From CAZJKO01 sp964546995 (GTDB lineage: Bacteria > Bacillota_I > Bacilli_A > RF39 > UBA660): DNA of 24,408 bases. This document shows positions 15,881 through 24,400 of the stretch, piece by piece (position 1 is the first letter of the stretch; each line of letters begins with the position of its first letter). The notes beneath the pieces are model-generated. The model worked only from the letters and a program-made list of their open reading frames with translations, did no database searches and was not told the DNA's origin. Both the position numbers and the translations under genes were made by a program. The DNA lies in contig CAZJKO010000012.1 in assembly GCA_964546995.1 (NCBI GenBank), forward strand, positions 1 to 24,408. The letters run 5' to 3'.

Positions 15881-18800
15881 TTATTCCACTGTCAATTCGA
15901 TTCGCGATCTATTATTTAGCGATAATCTTAAGGTGTACGTTAACCCGTTGATGGTATGTTTGGTTTCTAATGATGAAATCATGATGTTTTTTAGTTCCCC
16001 AAAGTCTTCTATTTCCTCTACTTTGGTTTTGACAAAGATAGCATAAGTTCCTTTTTCTTTGATTTTGGTTAAATCTAAAGAAGTATCGTACCATGCTTTG
16101 GTTTTATCGAGACCATCTCCTACTCGTAAAATAATATCGTAATCACCATTTGTAATGGCTCCTACTTTGTCGTAAGTAATTCTCTCAAACGTTTTGGTAT
16201 TTTCTAAAATGATGCTTCGTTCTACTTCTTTGTTTTTTCCATAATCTACTTTAAAGCTATGACTTAATCCTCTAATGTGAAGACTGGTATCTTTTAATTC
16301 TAATACTTCGTACGAATTGAACATGGCTTCGGTTGTTGGGGTATTCTTTTTGGCGATAAGTCCATTATCACGAATAAATAGTTCTAATGGCATTTCTCTT
16401 TTGTAGTAGTTCATTGAAGCTTCGTACGATCTACCTGTTTTCATGGTTTCGGTTTTAAAGATCGGTTTAGAGAAGATGTTATTATAAAGTGTCCTTGCTT
16501 TATAGAAACCATTGGTAACTTCGACATAGATGGTATAATCTCCTTGTTTTACTTTGGATAGATCGATGGTATCTTTAAACCAACCACCATTATAGTTATA
16601 TGGTCTATCGTCGTTGATGCTATCCATTTCAAAGGGATAATTATTTTTCCACTGTGCTAGTGGAAAACGATATTCTTCTCCGTTTGTTCCTACTAGAATG
16701 AGGGTATGTTTTATGGTATCCTGTTTCGTATTGTCCATTCCTTCAATTCCTAAGAATCCTGCTACTTCGAATTTGTTTTCCTCTTTTTTGGTAAAGGATT
16801 CGTAGTAGAATAATCCTGTTTTTTCTTGGTAATCACTTACGGTTACTGTAATTTTCTTTTCAGTGGTTTTCGATTCACTATCGGTGACTTGATACACGAT
16901 ATAGTAAGTACCTACTTGCTTTAGATTGACGGTGTTTTCTTTGATGGTGATCTTACTTGTTAAATCGCCATCTTCTTTATCGCTTGCCGTTACGTTTGCC
17001 ATAGGATCAAATGTTCCGTTTAGCAATACTTTTTTATCGCTTGCTATTATTTCTGGGGCATACGATATGACGCTTGTATATTCCATATGGAAGACATCGT
17101 CAACTGCCATCATCCATCCTGTTTGGTTGGTCCATCCAGTGACACTATACGCGACTTTTAACCAGGTTACCCCATTTACTTCTTTTTGATCTAGGATAGG
17201 AACATAGGTGTAACCATAGATCGTTCCTACTTGGTTATTTGGATCTTTTACCGTTTGATTGTAGACTTCTTCATACCATTCACGTGGGAGATTGGTCTTT
17301 CCCACAGACTTTTCGATAAAACGAAAACCTGCGTTTGCGGGAACCCACTCTTTGGCATTTTTTTGATAGTCGGTACTAACCAAGTAAGCGACCGTCTTTC
17401 CAAACCCATCTTTGGCTTCGGCAAAGACCATGATGTATGAATTTTTGGTGATGGTAATGTTCTTTCTACTTGTTAAAGTTGCATCGTAGTAGACAGGAAT
17501 ATCGTTGGTTACAATCCCTACTTTAGGATCTAACTCCCCACTTTTGGTGTAATACTCGTACGTATAATTTTGATCTTGATAAGGATAGGTTGTTTTAGGA
17601 TCGATAGGGCCATAAACGGATTGGTTGATCTTTTTAAAATATTCGCTCGATACATAGACATAATTGTTGTTCCAATCGTACTTTTGTTTATTTCCACTGT
17701 TTTGTGGAACAACATTTTTGTTTTGGTCTAGCGGAACATCACTCATGATTTTATACCACTTGGTATTTCCGTTAATACTTTGTCCTTCTACTTCTTCGAC
17801 GATGATGACTGGTATTCCCTCTTCTTCTATTTTATAGGGAACTTTCGCGTTTGTATTGGGTTCGGTTCTAACATTGATGCCATAGTAATCCGATACTGCT
17901 AGTTGGTAATAATTATAGTCATTTCCACCATTTGCTAAATCGAAAAGATAGTAAAGACCTGCTGCTTTTTCTCCCCAATAAGGGTCTGATGCATATTGAA
18001 CGTTTGCCCCAATTCCTTTGTTACCAAAGATTCCTCCGTGGTACCTCCAATCGGTCGCTTCACTGTAACCATAAGTCATCCAGTCGTAAGCATGAGAATA
18101 GATACCATAGGCAAAGGCTAAGTATCCATTTGATGCATAATACGGATCGCTATCGACTGCACCATGGCCAAACCCGTTGTTTTTATCGATCGAAATGCGA
18201 CTGGTTCCCGTCCCTGATTCATGTCTTGCTAACGCAAAGATCGATAAGGCATTGATTCCATACATTTCTTGAGCATTATAGAAATATGCTCCTTGACCAT
18301 ATAACATCGAATAACCACTATAGGCTTTTCCAGCATAGACGGTTCCTTGTTTTCCTAGGGTGATTCTTATATATTCATCGATATCGATGCTAGAATACGT
18401 TGTTTTACTATGTTGAGGTAGATATTGATAGTAGTTATAATAAGGATTTTCTTTATTGACGGCATTTTCTGTTACGTTGTTTTTATAATCAGCTAACATT
18501 ACTTTCTTGTCTTGGTAAAAATAAATGCCATCGTAACTAAAATAGATTCCTTCGTTTAATTGTTCGGGTTTAAAACTTAGTCTTGTACAAGATGATGTTG
18601 CCCCATCTTGCATTAGATCGTAAGTATAACAATGTTTAATTTCTCCTGATGTCACTTCATAATAATTCGGTGTTTTGGTCCATGCTAAGGGAATGACTTT
18701 GTAGGTATTTGCTTTGATCCATCCGGTTAAGTTACTTAGTTTGATTTTGGCAACACCATTTTCTAATCGTTCGATTAGTGCTGCATCCATTCCACCGTAG

Positions 18801-19177
18801 GTGACATTGTTATTGACGTAAGTGATGCTTTCAGATAAATTTTGATCGCGATAGATGGTCGTCGTCACTTCTCCTCTATTCATATCTAAAAAGCCATATT
18901 TAGCATCAATTAACGATGTTACACCATATGCTGTTTCTAATAAAACGGCATTGTCATCTTGATGATTGTTCATGACCCCTTTCGCTTCTTGATACGTTGC
19001 ATGACACGTCGATGTTGTAAGAGATCCATCCGAATTAGCAATAGCTACTTCGTAAGATAGACCATTACAAACGTTTCTTGTGGCAATATCATTTTGAGAA
19101 AGGGCAAATACATCTTTATATGGCATGAACAATTCCAATAAAATCGTTACAATTAACAGTTTTGTTACGTGTTTCAT
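15881..19177 (-). CDS. Secreted multidomain endo-beta-N-acetylglucosaminidase (GH73-type) with SH3-like, Ig-like and C-terminal beta modules
   Basis: A protein of about 1098 residues. I start it at the ATG at 19177: the in-frame ATG 15 bases earlier (ATG AGG AGG) is itself the GAGGAGGGA ribosome site. Residues 1-25 are a signal peptide (KLLIVTILLELFMPYKDVFA). A region with two cysteine pairs and an SH3-like segment follows. Then comes a glucosaminidase domain at about 280-415: FALARHESGTG holds the predicted catalytic glutamate near 320, followed by NNGFGHGAVDSDP and YATNG-like blocks typical of LytB-type enzymes. SH3-like repeats (about 425-520 and 550-700), a DUF5011-like Ig domain (about 706-782) and two related C-terminal modules, each with a WFKDTIDLSKVK-like block, complete it. 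It would cut the glycan strands of peptidoglycan outside the cell. Promoter and terminator show a single-gene unit. Confidence 0.85.
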   Translation of the reverse strand: MKHVTKLLIVTILLELFMPYKDVFALSQNDIATRNVCNGLSYEVAIANSDGSLTTSTCHATYQEAKGVMNNHQDDNAVLLETAYGVTSLIDAKYGFLDMNRGEVTTTIYRDQNLSESITYVNNNVTYGGMDAALIERLENGVAKIKLSNLTGWIKANTYKVIPLAWTKTPNYYEVTSGEIKHCYTYDLMQDGATSSCTRLSFKPEQLNEGIYFSYDGIYFYQDKKVMLADYKNNVTENAVNKENPYYNYYQYLPQHSKTTYSSIDIDEYIRITLGKQGTVYAGKAYSGYSMLYGQGAYFYNAQEMYGINALSIFALARHESGTGTSRISIDKNNGFGHGAVDSDPYYASNGYLAFAYGIYSHAYDWMTYGYSEATDWRYHGGIFGNKGIGANVQYASDPYWGEKAAGLYYLFDLANGGNDYNYYQLAVSDYYGINVRTEPNTNAKVPYKIEEEGIPVIIVEEVEGQSINGNTKWYKIMSDVPLDQNKNVVPQNSGNKQKYDWNNNYVYVSSEYFKKINQSVYGPIDPKTTYPYQDQNYTYEYYTKSGELDPKVGIVTNDIPVYYDATLTSRKNITITKNSYIMVFAEAKDGFGKTVAYLVSTDYQKNAKEWVPANAGFRFIEKSVGKTNLPREWYEEVYNQTVKDPNNQVGTIYGYTYVPILDQKEVNGVTWLKVAYSVTGWTNQTGWMMAVDDVFHMEYTSVISYAPEIIASDKKVLLNGTFDPMANVTASDKEDGDLTSKITIKENTVNLKQVGTYYIVYQVTDSESKTTEKKITVTVSDYQEKTGLFYYESFTKKEENKFEVAGFLGIEGMDNTKQDTIKHTLILVGTNGEEYRFPLAQWKNNYPFEMDSINDDRPYNYNGGWFKDTIDLSKVKQGDYTIYVEVTNGFYKARTLYNNIFSKPIFKTETMKTGRSYEASMNYYKREMPLELFIRDNGLIAKKNTPTTEAMFNSYEVLELKDTSLHIRGLSHSFKVDYGKNKEVERSIILENTKTFERITYDKVGAITNGDYDIILRVGDGLDKTKAWYDTSLDLTKIKEKGTYAIFVKTKVEEIEDFGELKNIMISSLETKHTINGLTYTLRLSLNNRSRIELTVE

Positions 19178-19207
19178 ACATTCCCTCCTCATTTAGTTTC
19201 TACTATT

Positions 19208-19236
19208 ATTATATCAAACTTTTTAAGTGATGTACA
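19208..19236 (-). promoter_or_regulatory. Promoter of the glucosaminidase gene
   Basis: On the - strand TATAAT (19213-19208) is a consensus -10 box, 17 bases from TGTACA (19236-19231) as a weak -35. It is divergent from the LCP promoter at 19297-19326. A perfect 10-bp palindrome TTGACGTCAA (19262-19271) lies between the two and could be an operator for both. Confidence 0.55.
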
Positions 19237-19296
19237 TATTGGGACAGGTCTCTTTCCTATTTTGACGTCAATTGTCATATTTACCCGTCTTTCGAA

Positions 19297-19326
19297 TTGA
19301 AAAAAAGCGAGAATTTATAGTATAAT
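19297..19326 (+). promoter_or_regulatory. Promoter of the LCP-PASTA gene
   Basis: TTGAAA (19297-19302) and TATAAT (19321-19326) are 18 bases apart, a good housekeeping-type promoter. GGAGGC at 19340-19345, 5 bases before the ATG, is the ribosome site. Confidence 0.75.
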
Positions 19327-19350
19327 AATAAATACTAATGGAGGCGTTTT

Positions 19351-21465
19351 ATGAAACAAGAAAAACAACAGAATAGAAAGCAAAAGCAACTCATGATAAG
19401 CATTATTTTATTCATTACCCTATTATCTAGTGGTTACTTTATCTATCATATTCTTTTGCTCGGTCCTATCGAACCCGTCATTCGTTATATTGTGATTACT
19501 CTTTTGGTGTTCTTTGATTTATTTCTTGTGTTCCGTTACACTAAAGTGATGAAAAAGCGAAAGAGTAAATCTTATAGGAAGTTTTTTCTTTTATGCATTA
19601 TCTATTTTTTGATTAATCTTACGTTAGGGCTATCGATTCGTTATTTCTATTCGTTTCTTTCTTCTTTTCATAAAAACGAAGTAACTTATTCTACTAGCCT
19701 TCTTACCATGGCAGATTCTTCTATTTCATCGGTTCAAGATTTAAAGGAGAAAACGATTGGTATTATTAGCGATAAGGAATCGATCGATGGTTATGTGATT
19801 AGTCAAGAAATCATAAAAGAATACGATCTTTCTAGTCAAAACGATTTAGAAACGTACGATGATTATTCTGCTATGCTTCAAGATCTATATCGTGGTGAAA
19901 TCGATGCAATGTTTATTTCTAGTAACTACGAAGTGATGTTTCACAATATTGAGGGGTACGAGGAAATTCAAAATGATACGAAGGTTCTTGTTTCAAAAGA
20001 TAAGAAAATGAAAAAGAATGATTTATCTTCTACTCAATTAACTCTTTCTTCGTCCTCTAAAAGTGTGATGGAACCATTTACGGTTCTTTTGATGGGTGTC
20101 GATAGTGAAATCGATGGTCTCGATAAAAATGGAACGGTTAATGGTGATGCACTCATTCTAATTACGTTTAATCCTAAAACGCTCAATGCGACAATGCTTA
20201 GTATTCCAAGAGATTCTTATGTTCCTATCGCTTGTTTTAAAGATAATATTGAGAACAAACTTACTCATGCCGCTTGGTATGGAGAAAACTGTATGATCAA
20301 GACTATTCAAAACTTTACCGGTATCACGATCGATTACTACGCTAAGATTAATTTTAAGGGTGTCGTTTCTCTTGTCGATTCCTTAGGGGGAATCGATGTC
20401 GAGGTACCTAAAAGACTTTGTACTGACGATAGTAATCGGGCAGGAGAAATTTGTATCGACGAAGGATTTCAGCATTTGAACGGGGAACAAGCATTGGTAT
20501 TATCGCGCAACCGTCACGATCTTATTAGTGGTGATTTAGGACGTGGGTTAAATCAACAAGTTGTGTTGCAAGGAATGATGAATAGTGCTAAAAACATTAA
20601 GAGTATCAATCAAGTTTTAGATATTTTAAATACGGTTTCGAAAAACATGGATACGAATTTTACTACCGAGCAAATTCTATCTTTCTATAATATTTTTAAA
20701 GATATTTTAAAGAAGAGTCTTGGAAAACACGATGGTGATATTGTCAATATTCAACAACTCTATTTAGATGGTCTTGGCCAAACGATCTACGATGAAGGAA
20801 TGAAGATGTCTCTATGGAATTATATTCTCAATGAACAAAGTCTTTCGGATGTGATTCAAGAGATGAAATTAAACTTAGAACTAGAAGACCACGAACTGAT
20901 TAAGAAATTTGATTTTTCCATCAACGATCCCTATGAAAAAACAATTGTCGGTAAGAATCCAACACAAGATACGAAACTCTATTCTCTACTCCCCGATTTT
21001 ACAGGGAACACACAAGATGATGTAACCCGTTGGGCCAAAAAAAATGGCGTTGCTGTTACTTTCAAAACGCAAAGTTCTAACAAGGCAACTGGTACTGTTT
21101 TGGATCAATCTCTACCTGCTAAAAAACGTGTCGATAAGATTCATACGACTCTCGTTATTACGGTTTCAGAACGAAAAGTTAGCAATAAAAAGGAAGAAGA
21201 TGAGAATACCATTTTAGATTGTAGTAGTAACAAATATTTAAAAGATGATCTTTGTCTCGTTCCTAATTTTACGAAGATGACAAAAAGCGAAGCACTAAGT
21301 TGGGCAAAGAAGTTTAAGAATGTTTCTATTTTCTTTGAAGAAGCTTCACAGGATGCCTATCCCGATTCTAGTCCAGATCAAATTGTTGCACAAGATATTC
21401 GTTATGGATCTTATTTAAAAGATACTACCAAGATTACCTTGACAATCGTAAAGGAAGATTCCTAG
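19351..21465 (+). CDS. LytR-CpsA-Psr (LCP) family glycopolymer ligase with two C-terminal PASTA-like repeats
   Basis: A 704-residue protein with three N-terminal membrane helices (about 14-37, 42-62, 78-104), the CpsA-type layout. Residues about 118-200 resemble a solute-binding (type 2) fold: VQDLKEKTIGII, then LYRGEIDAMFIS. The LCP domain follows at about 243-405 with LLMGVDS, SIPRDSY (Arg 287), INFKGVVSLVDSLGGIDVEV and RNRHDLISGDLGRGLNQQ, the arginines that hold the polyprenyl-phosphate head group in this family. LCP enzymes move lipid-linked teichoic acid or capsule onto peptidoglycan. Two PASTA-like repeats close the protein (about 546-606 and 635-700), unusual for LCP proteins and shared with the PASTA gene at 6780. 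Outward cysteines come in three close pairs (295/314, 357/368, 624/635). It may attach the glycan made by the nearby GT operon. Confidence 0.87.
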   Translation: MKQEKQQNRKQKQLMISIILFITLLSSGYFIYHILLLGPIEPVIRYIVITLLVFFDLFLVFRYTKVMKKRKSKSYRKFFLLCIIYFLINLTLGLSIRYFYSFLSSFHKNEVTYSTSLLTMADSSISSVQDLKEKTIGIISDKESIDGYVISQEIIKEYDLSSQNDLETYDDYSAMLQDLYRGEIDAMFISSNYEVMFHNIEGYEEIQNDTKVLVSKDKKMKKNDLSSTQLTLSSSSKSVMEPFTVLLMGVDSEIDGLDKNGTVNGDALILITFNPKTLNATMLSIPRDSYVPIACFKDNIENKLTHAAWYGENCMIKTIQNFTGITIDYYAKINFKGVVSLVDSLGGIDVEVPKRLCTDDSNRAGEICIDEGFQHLNGEQALVLSRNRHDLISGDLGRGLNQQVVLQGMMNSAKNIKSINQVLDILNTVSKNMDTNFTTEQILSFYNIFKDILKKSLGKHDGDIVNIQQLYLDGLGQTIYDEGMKMSLWNYILNEQSLSDVIQEMKLNLELEDHELIKKFDFSINDPYEKTIVGKNPTQDTKLYSLLPDFTGNTQDDVTRWAKKNGVAVTFKTQSSNKATGTVLDQSLPAKKRVDKIHTTLVITVSERKVSNKKEEDENTILDCSSNKYLKDDLCLVPNFTKMTKSEALSWAKKFKNVSIFFEEASQDAYPDSSPDQIVAQDIRYGSYLKDTTKITLTIVKEDS

Positions 21466-21468
21466 ATC

Positions 21469-21506
21469 AAAAAAGTATGCAAGAAATCAAACTTGCATAC
21501 TTTTTT
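21469..21506 (+). terminator. Rho-independent terminator of the LCP-PASTA gene
   Basis: A perfect 15-bp inverted repeat (21469-21483 with 21492-21506) around an 8-base loop, closing in six T, starting 3 bases after the TAG. The A-rich left side would let it act on the - strand as well. The following 21507-21590 holds no gene I can support. Confidence 0.9.
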
Positions 21507-21590
21507 ATTCTTTTTCTATATCAATAGTTTTGCCGTATTCTACTTCGCTTGCAATACTTTTGTATTTTGTTCCTATCTTTTCTGTATTTC

Positions 21591-21620
21591 AAAAAAAATC
21601 TAGAAAGAATCCTTTCTAGA
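21591..21620 (-). terminator. Rho-independent terminator of the LtaS-like operon
   Basis: On the - strand TCTAGAAAG (21620-21612) pairs with CTTTCTAGA (21607-21599) around a 4-base loop, followed by eight T. It begins only 3 bases after the stop of the small membrane protein gene and faces the LCP terminator. Confidence 0.85.
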
Positions 21621-21623
21621 AAT

Positions 21624-22241
21624 TTATTTTAATTCTACTAACGATAATTTGTTTTCTTCATGGACAAATGTCAGAATGGCTTCTTTGGCGTATCCTAATT
21701 CTTCTTTGTATGTCCAAGTTAATGCTACTTCATATGCTTTTTCATCTTTTCCATCTAAATACTCGAAGAATACTTGATTTACTTCTTTTACTTCTACTTG
21801 ATCGACTTCTGGTAGTTTTTGATTTCTATCGCCATATAAATTACTTTCTACATATTTATAAATCGTATCCATTGCTTTTTCTAAGAAGTCTTCTTTGGCC
21901 TTTTGATGGACGAAATCGACGCCTCCTACATCCGTTTTGGCTTCTTTATCCTTTAGCGTATAGAAATCGATAACAAACATTTTAGCAATGGTTTTTACAT
22001 ATGCTTCTTCGTCTTTTTCCTCTTGCTTTAAAATATCCTTTAATTCTTTAAATAATTGTTTGTATTCTTTGGTTTCATTTTCTTTTAGAATATAACCATA
22101 TTCTTTGATTTCATTTACTATTTTCACTTCTTTAATTTCTTTTCCTTTTGGTAATTTTATTAGAACAACAACTATAATCAGAACAATAAGGATGATTCCA
22201 ATTACGAATAACCCCTTTTTGGCATTCTTTTTTAATTTCAT
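21624..22241 (-). CDS. Small membrane-anchored protein of unknown function, coupled to the LtaS-like gene
   Basis: A 205-residue protein not assigned to a family by eye. A basic start (MKLKKNAKKG) precedes one strong membrane helix (about 10-29); the remaining 175 residues should lie outside the cell. They are rich in Glu and Lys, with a helical first half (KEYKQLFKELKDILKQEE) and a strand-rich second half ending in LTWTYKEELGYAKEAILTFVHEENKLSLVELK-like sequence, which recalls NTF2/cystatin-like small alpha+beta folds. One base separates its ATG from the stop of the LtaS-like gene, and AAGGAG lies inside that gene's end, so translation is coupled. A partner or regulator of glycerophosphate polymer synthesis is possible but is inference. 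Confidence 0.8.
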   Translation of the reverse strand: MKLKKNAKKGLFVIGIILIVLIIVVVLIKLPKGKEIKEVKIVNEIKEYGYILKENETKEYKQLFKELKDILKQEEKDEEAYVKTIAKMFVIDFYTLKDKEAKTDVGGVDFVHQKAKEDFLEKAMDTIYKYVESNLYGDRNQKLPEVDQVEVKEVNQVFFEYLDGKDEKAYEVALTWTYKEELGYAKEAILTFVHEENKLSLVELK

Positions 22242-22242
22242 G

Positions 22243-24348
22243 TTATTCTCCTTCTATTTCTTTGATCATATTTTGGTTTTCACGTTCTTTTTTGATGAGA
22301 TCGAAGACAATCATGTCGTTAGATACTTCTAATAATTTATCGGCATATTCGTTGCATTCTCTTATGTATTCTTCGCTTATTACTGCATCTTTTAACGGAA
22401 GGTACGCTTCTTTTTGACTATTGTAATATACTTTATCGGTCATCCAATTTCCATTTGGAAAGACGATAATATTATTTTCTTTTATATTAAAAATATCGTG
22501 ACCCAACTGATATTTGTTGTAAAATCCCATCAAATTTCCTAAGGTTGGCATGATATCGATCATCCCCATGACATGTTCATTTACCCCTTGTAATGTTTTG
22601 TTTTTATCCCAAAAGATGAGTGGTACTTTACGATTTAATTCATATTGATAACTATCCATTCCTTTATAGTTTTCATCATTTTTATCTAAAACTTCATCTG
22701 TTTCAATATTGTAATTATAAAGTCGATTGTAATCTGTTTTGGGAAGTCTTGCATCGTGATCCCCATAGAGCATGATAACGGTATTTTCTAACAATCCTTT
22801 TTCATCTAAGGCTTGGATGAATTCCCCTAAAGCTTGATCAGCATAGTGCATCGATTTTAAATAGTTACCTAGTTTGGTTCCTTCCATGTAGGGATGGGAA
22901 ATTATTTGGGTTTCGCCGTTTTCATTGACGATTTCTTCTTTGATGTCAACAGGAAACTCTCCATATTTATCTACTTCAGAGAATGGTGTATGATTGGTCA
23001 ACATGATGTATGTTCCGTAGAATGGTTTTCCCTTTTCTTTGATTTCTTCTAGTTTTTCAATCGATTGTGCGAAGAATTCTTTGTCTGATAAACCTAGACC
23101 TATACTATTTTCTTTCGTTACAACAAAATCTTTTTTACTATAGAAACGATCGTATCCTAAATTCTGATGCATGATACGGCGATTCCAGAAATCACCCGTA
23201 TTCGCATGCATACTAAAGACATAGTATCCTTGTTCTTTCAATAATTTTTGAATACTTGTGTAATCTCTATCGAAATAAGAAACAAATGCCGTTCCACTCA
23301 AAGTTGGCATTAAAGAAGTACTTAAAGTAAGTTCTGTGTCACTACTGGTTCCGACGCTAACTTGGGAATAGAAATTTGAAAAAAACATTCCCTCACTAGC
23401 TAAGCGATTTAGGGTTGGCGTTACTTCTTGTCCATTGAATTTTAATCCCATGGCAAAGGTTTGCATACTCTCGGCATGAATCGCAATGATATTCTTTCCT
23501 TTGAAAAGGTTTGTATACTGATTCGTCACTGGCGTATCTTTGGCATCTTGAAAATACTCATGAAATTTCTTCATGGCATTATCGTAACCAAACATCGAAC
23601 TGATTTTCGGTTCTACACTTTTAATACAATCGTTTACTTGATACGTATAAATACCAAACTTCATGACGATGTATTCACGATTCCACTGTTTCATAAACCG
23701 TCCGATATCAAGGGCAGAAAGGCTCATACAGAAAAGACAGAACGTTATGGCTGCAAAGACTAACGTCTTAAAAGCTTTTCTTTTTCTCTTTTCTTTTCCT
23801 TCGTCCTTTAAGTAATAGCCACTTTTCTTTAACCGAAAATTGACAATACCTAGAACAACTGGAGCCCATAAATAGGTTAAATCTTTTATTTGTATTACGT
23901 TTTCCACGACGGCATCGCCGACTGGCGCAATAAATTGTGTAAGCGATAACATCGAAATCGATGCAAAAGAAGTATAAAACGTATAATAGATCGAATTAAT
24001 TAAACAGATCGCTGTAAAGATAATCGTCGCTGGCATATAGTAATAGATTCTTTTTTTCGGTTTAACTAAATAGCCAAATGCTCCTACTAACAAGACGATA
24101 GAAAGATCGGCAATGATCGGTTTAATCGATAGATAGTTTTCTACCGTGTGCATAGTTAGAAATCGTAGTAAAGTCGAATTTACTACACAGACAAAAACAT
24201 ACGTTAAAAATAAGACATTGTTCTTTCGATAGTTGTTTAAACCCGTTCCCATTTTGCGCATAACCATTTTAGGGTCTTTTTTTACTTCTTTCCCAAACGT
24301 CACTATTTTTTTTCTTATTTGTTCTATTTTTGCTTTTACCTTTTTCAT
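22243..24348 (-). CDS. ltaS: LTA synthase family membrane sulfatase-fold enzyme
   Basis: A 701-residue protein with a basic cytoplasmic start of about 45 residues, about five membrane helices (about 45-65, 77-95, 103-125, 155-172, 192-213) and an outward sulfatase-fold domain from about 285. LtaS builds the glycerol-phosphate chain of lipoteichoic acid from phosphatidylglycerol. Metal and active-site motifs are visible: IHAESMQ (Glu 293), VGTSSDTEL, HANTGDFWNRR (Trp 388, Arg 390), NHTPF (His 453) and YGDHDARLP (Asp 530, His 531). Where S. aureus LtaS has the nucleophile threonine (GKTSDSE), alignment by eye places Ser 335 here, with Thr 334 next to it. The N-terminal extension makes it longer than the usual 640-650. 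It heads a two-gene operon. Related phosphoglycerol transferases cannot be excluded. Confidence 0.87.
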   Translation of the reverse strand: MKKVKAKIEQIRKKIVTFGKEVKKDPKMVMRKMGTGLNNYRKNNVLFLTYVFVCVVNSTLLRFLTMHTVENYLSIKPIIADLSIVLLVGAFGYLVKPKKRIYYYMPATIIFTAICLINSIYYTFYTSFASISMLSLTQFIAPVGDAVVENVIQIKDLTYLWAPVVLGIVNFRLKKSGYYLKDEGKEKRKRKAFKTLVFAAITFCLFCMSLSALDIGRFMKQWNREYIVMKFGIYTYQVNDCIKSVEPKISSMFGYDNAMKKFHEYFQDAKDTPVTNQYTNLFKGKNIIAIHAESMQTFAMGLKFNGQEVTPTLNRLASEGMFFSNFYSQVSVGTSSDTELTLSTSLMPTLSGTAFVSYFDRDYTSIQKLLKEQGYYVFSMHANTGDFWNRRIMHQNLGYDRFYSKKDFVVTKENSIGLGLSDKEFFAQSIEKLEEIKEKGKPFYGTYIMLTNHTPFSEVDKYGEFPVDIKEEIVNENGETQIISHPYMEGTKLGNYLKSMHYADQALGEFIQALDEKGLLENTVIMLYGDHDARLPKTDYNRLYNYNIETDEVLDKNDENYKGMDSYQYELNRKVPLIFWDKNKTLQGVNEHVMGMIDIMPTLGNLMGFYNKYQLGHDIFNIKENNIIVFPNGNWMTDKVYYNSQKEAYLPLKDAVISEEYIRECNEYADKLLEVSNDMIVFDLIKKERENQNMIKEIEGE

Positions 24349-24371
24349 ACATTCACAACCTCGCTTATTTT

Positions 24372-24400
24372 ATTATATCACTAGCTTATTTGTTTTACAA
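24372..24400 (-). promoter_or_regulatory. Promoter of the LtaS-like operon
   Basis: On the - strand TTGTAA (24400-24395) and TATAAT (24377-24372) are exactly 17 bases apart. GAGGT lies about 9 bases before the ATG at 24348. An ATG 4 bases upstream (24352-24350) is out of frame and is not used as the start. Confidence 0.75.

Noticed and set aside
19178..19192. Earlier in-frame ATG for the glucosaminidase (MRREC extension)
   Set aside because: The codons ATG AGG AGG GAA are the ribosome site for the ATG at 19177, and the signal peptide begins naturally at MKHVTK.
21505..21588. Short - strand frame ending IASEVEYGKTIDIEKE between two terminators
   Set aside because: It has no start codon or ribosome site, begins right after a terminator and overlaps another. 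It could be a gene remnant, but nothing supports it.
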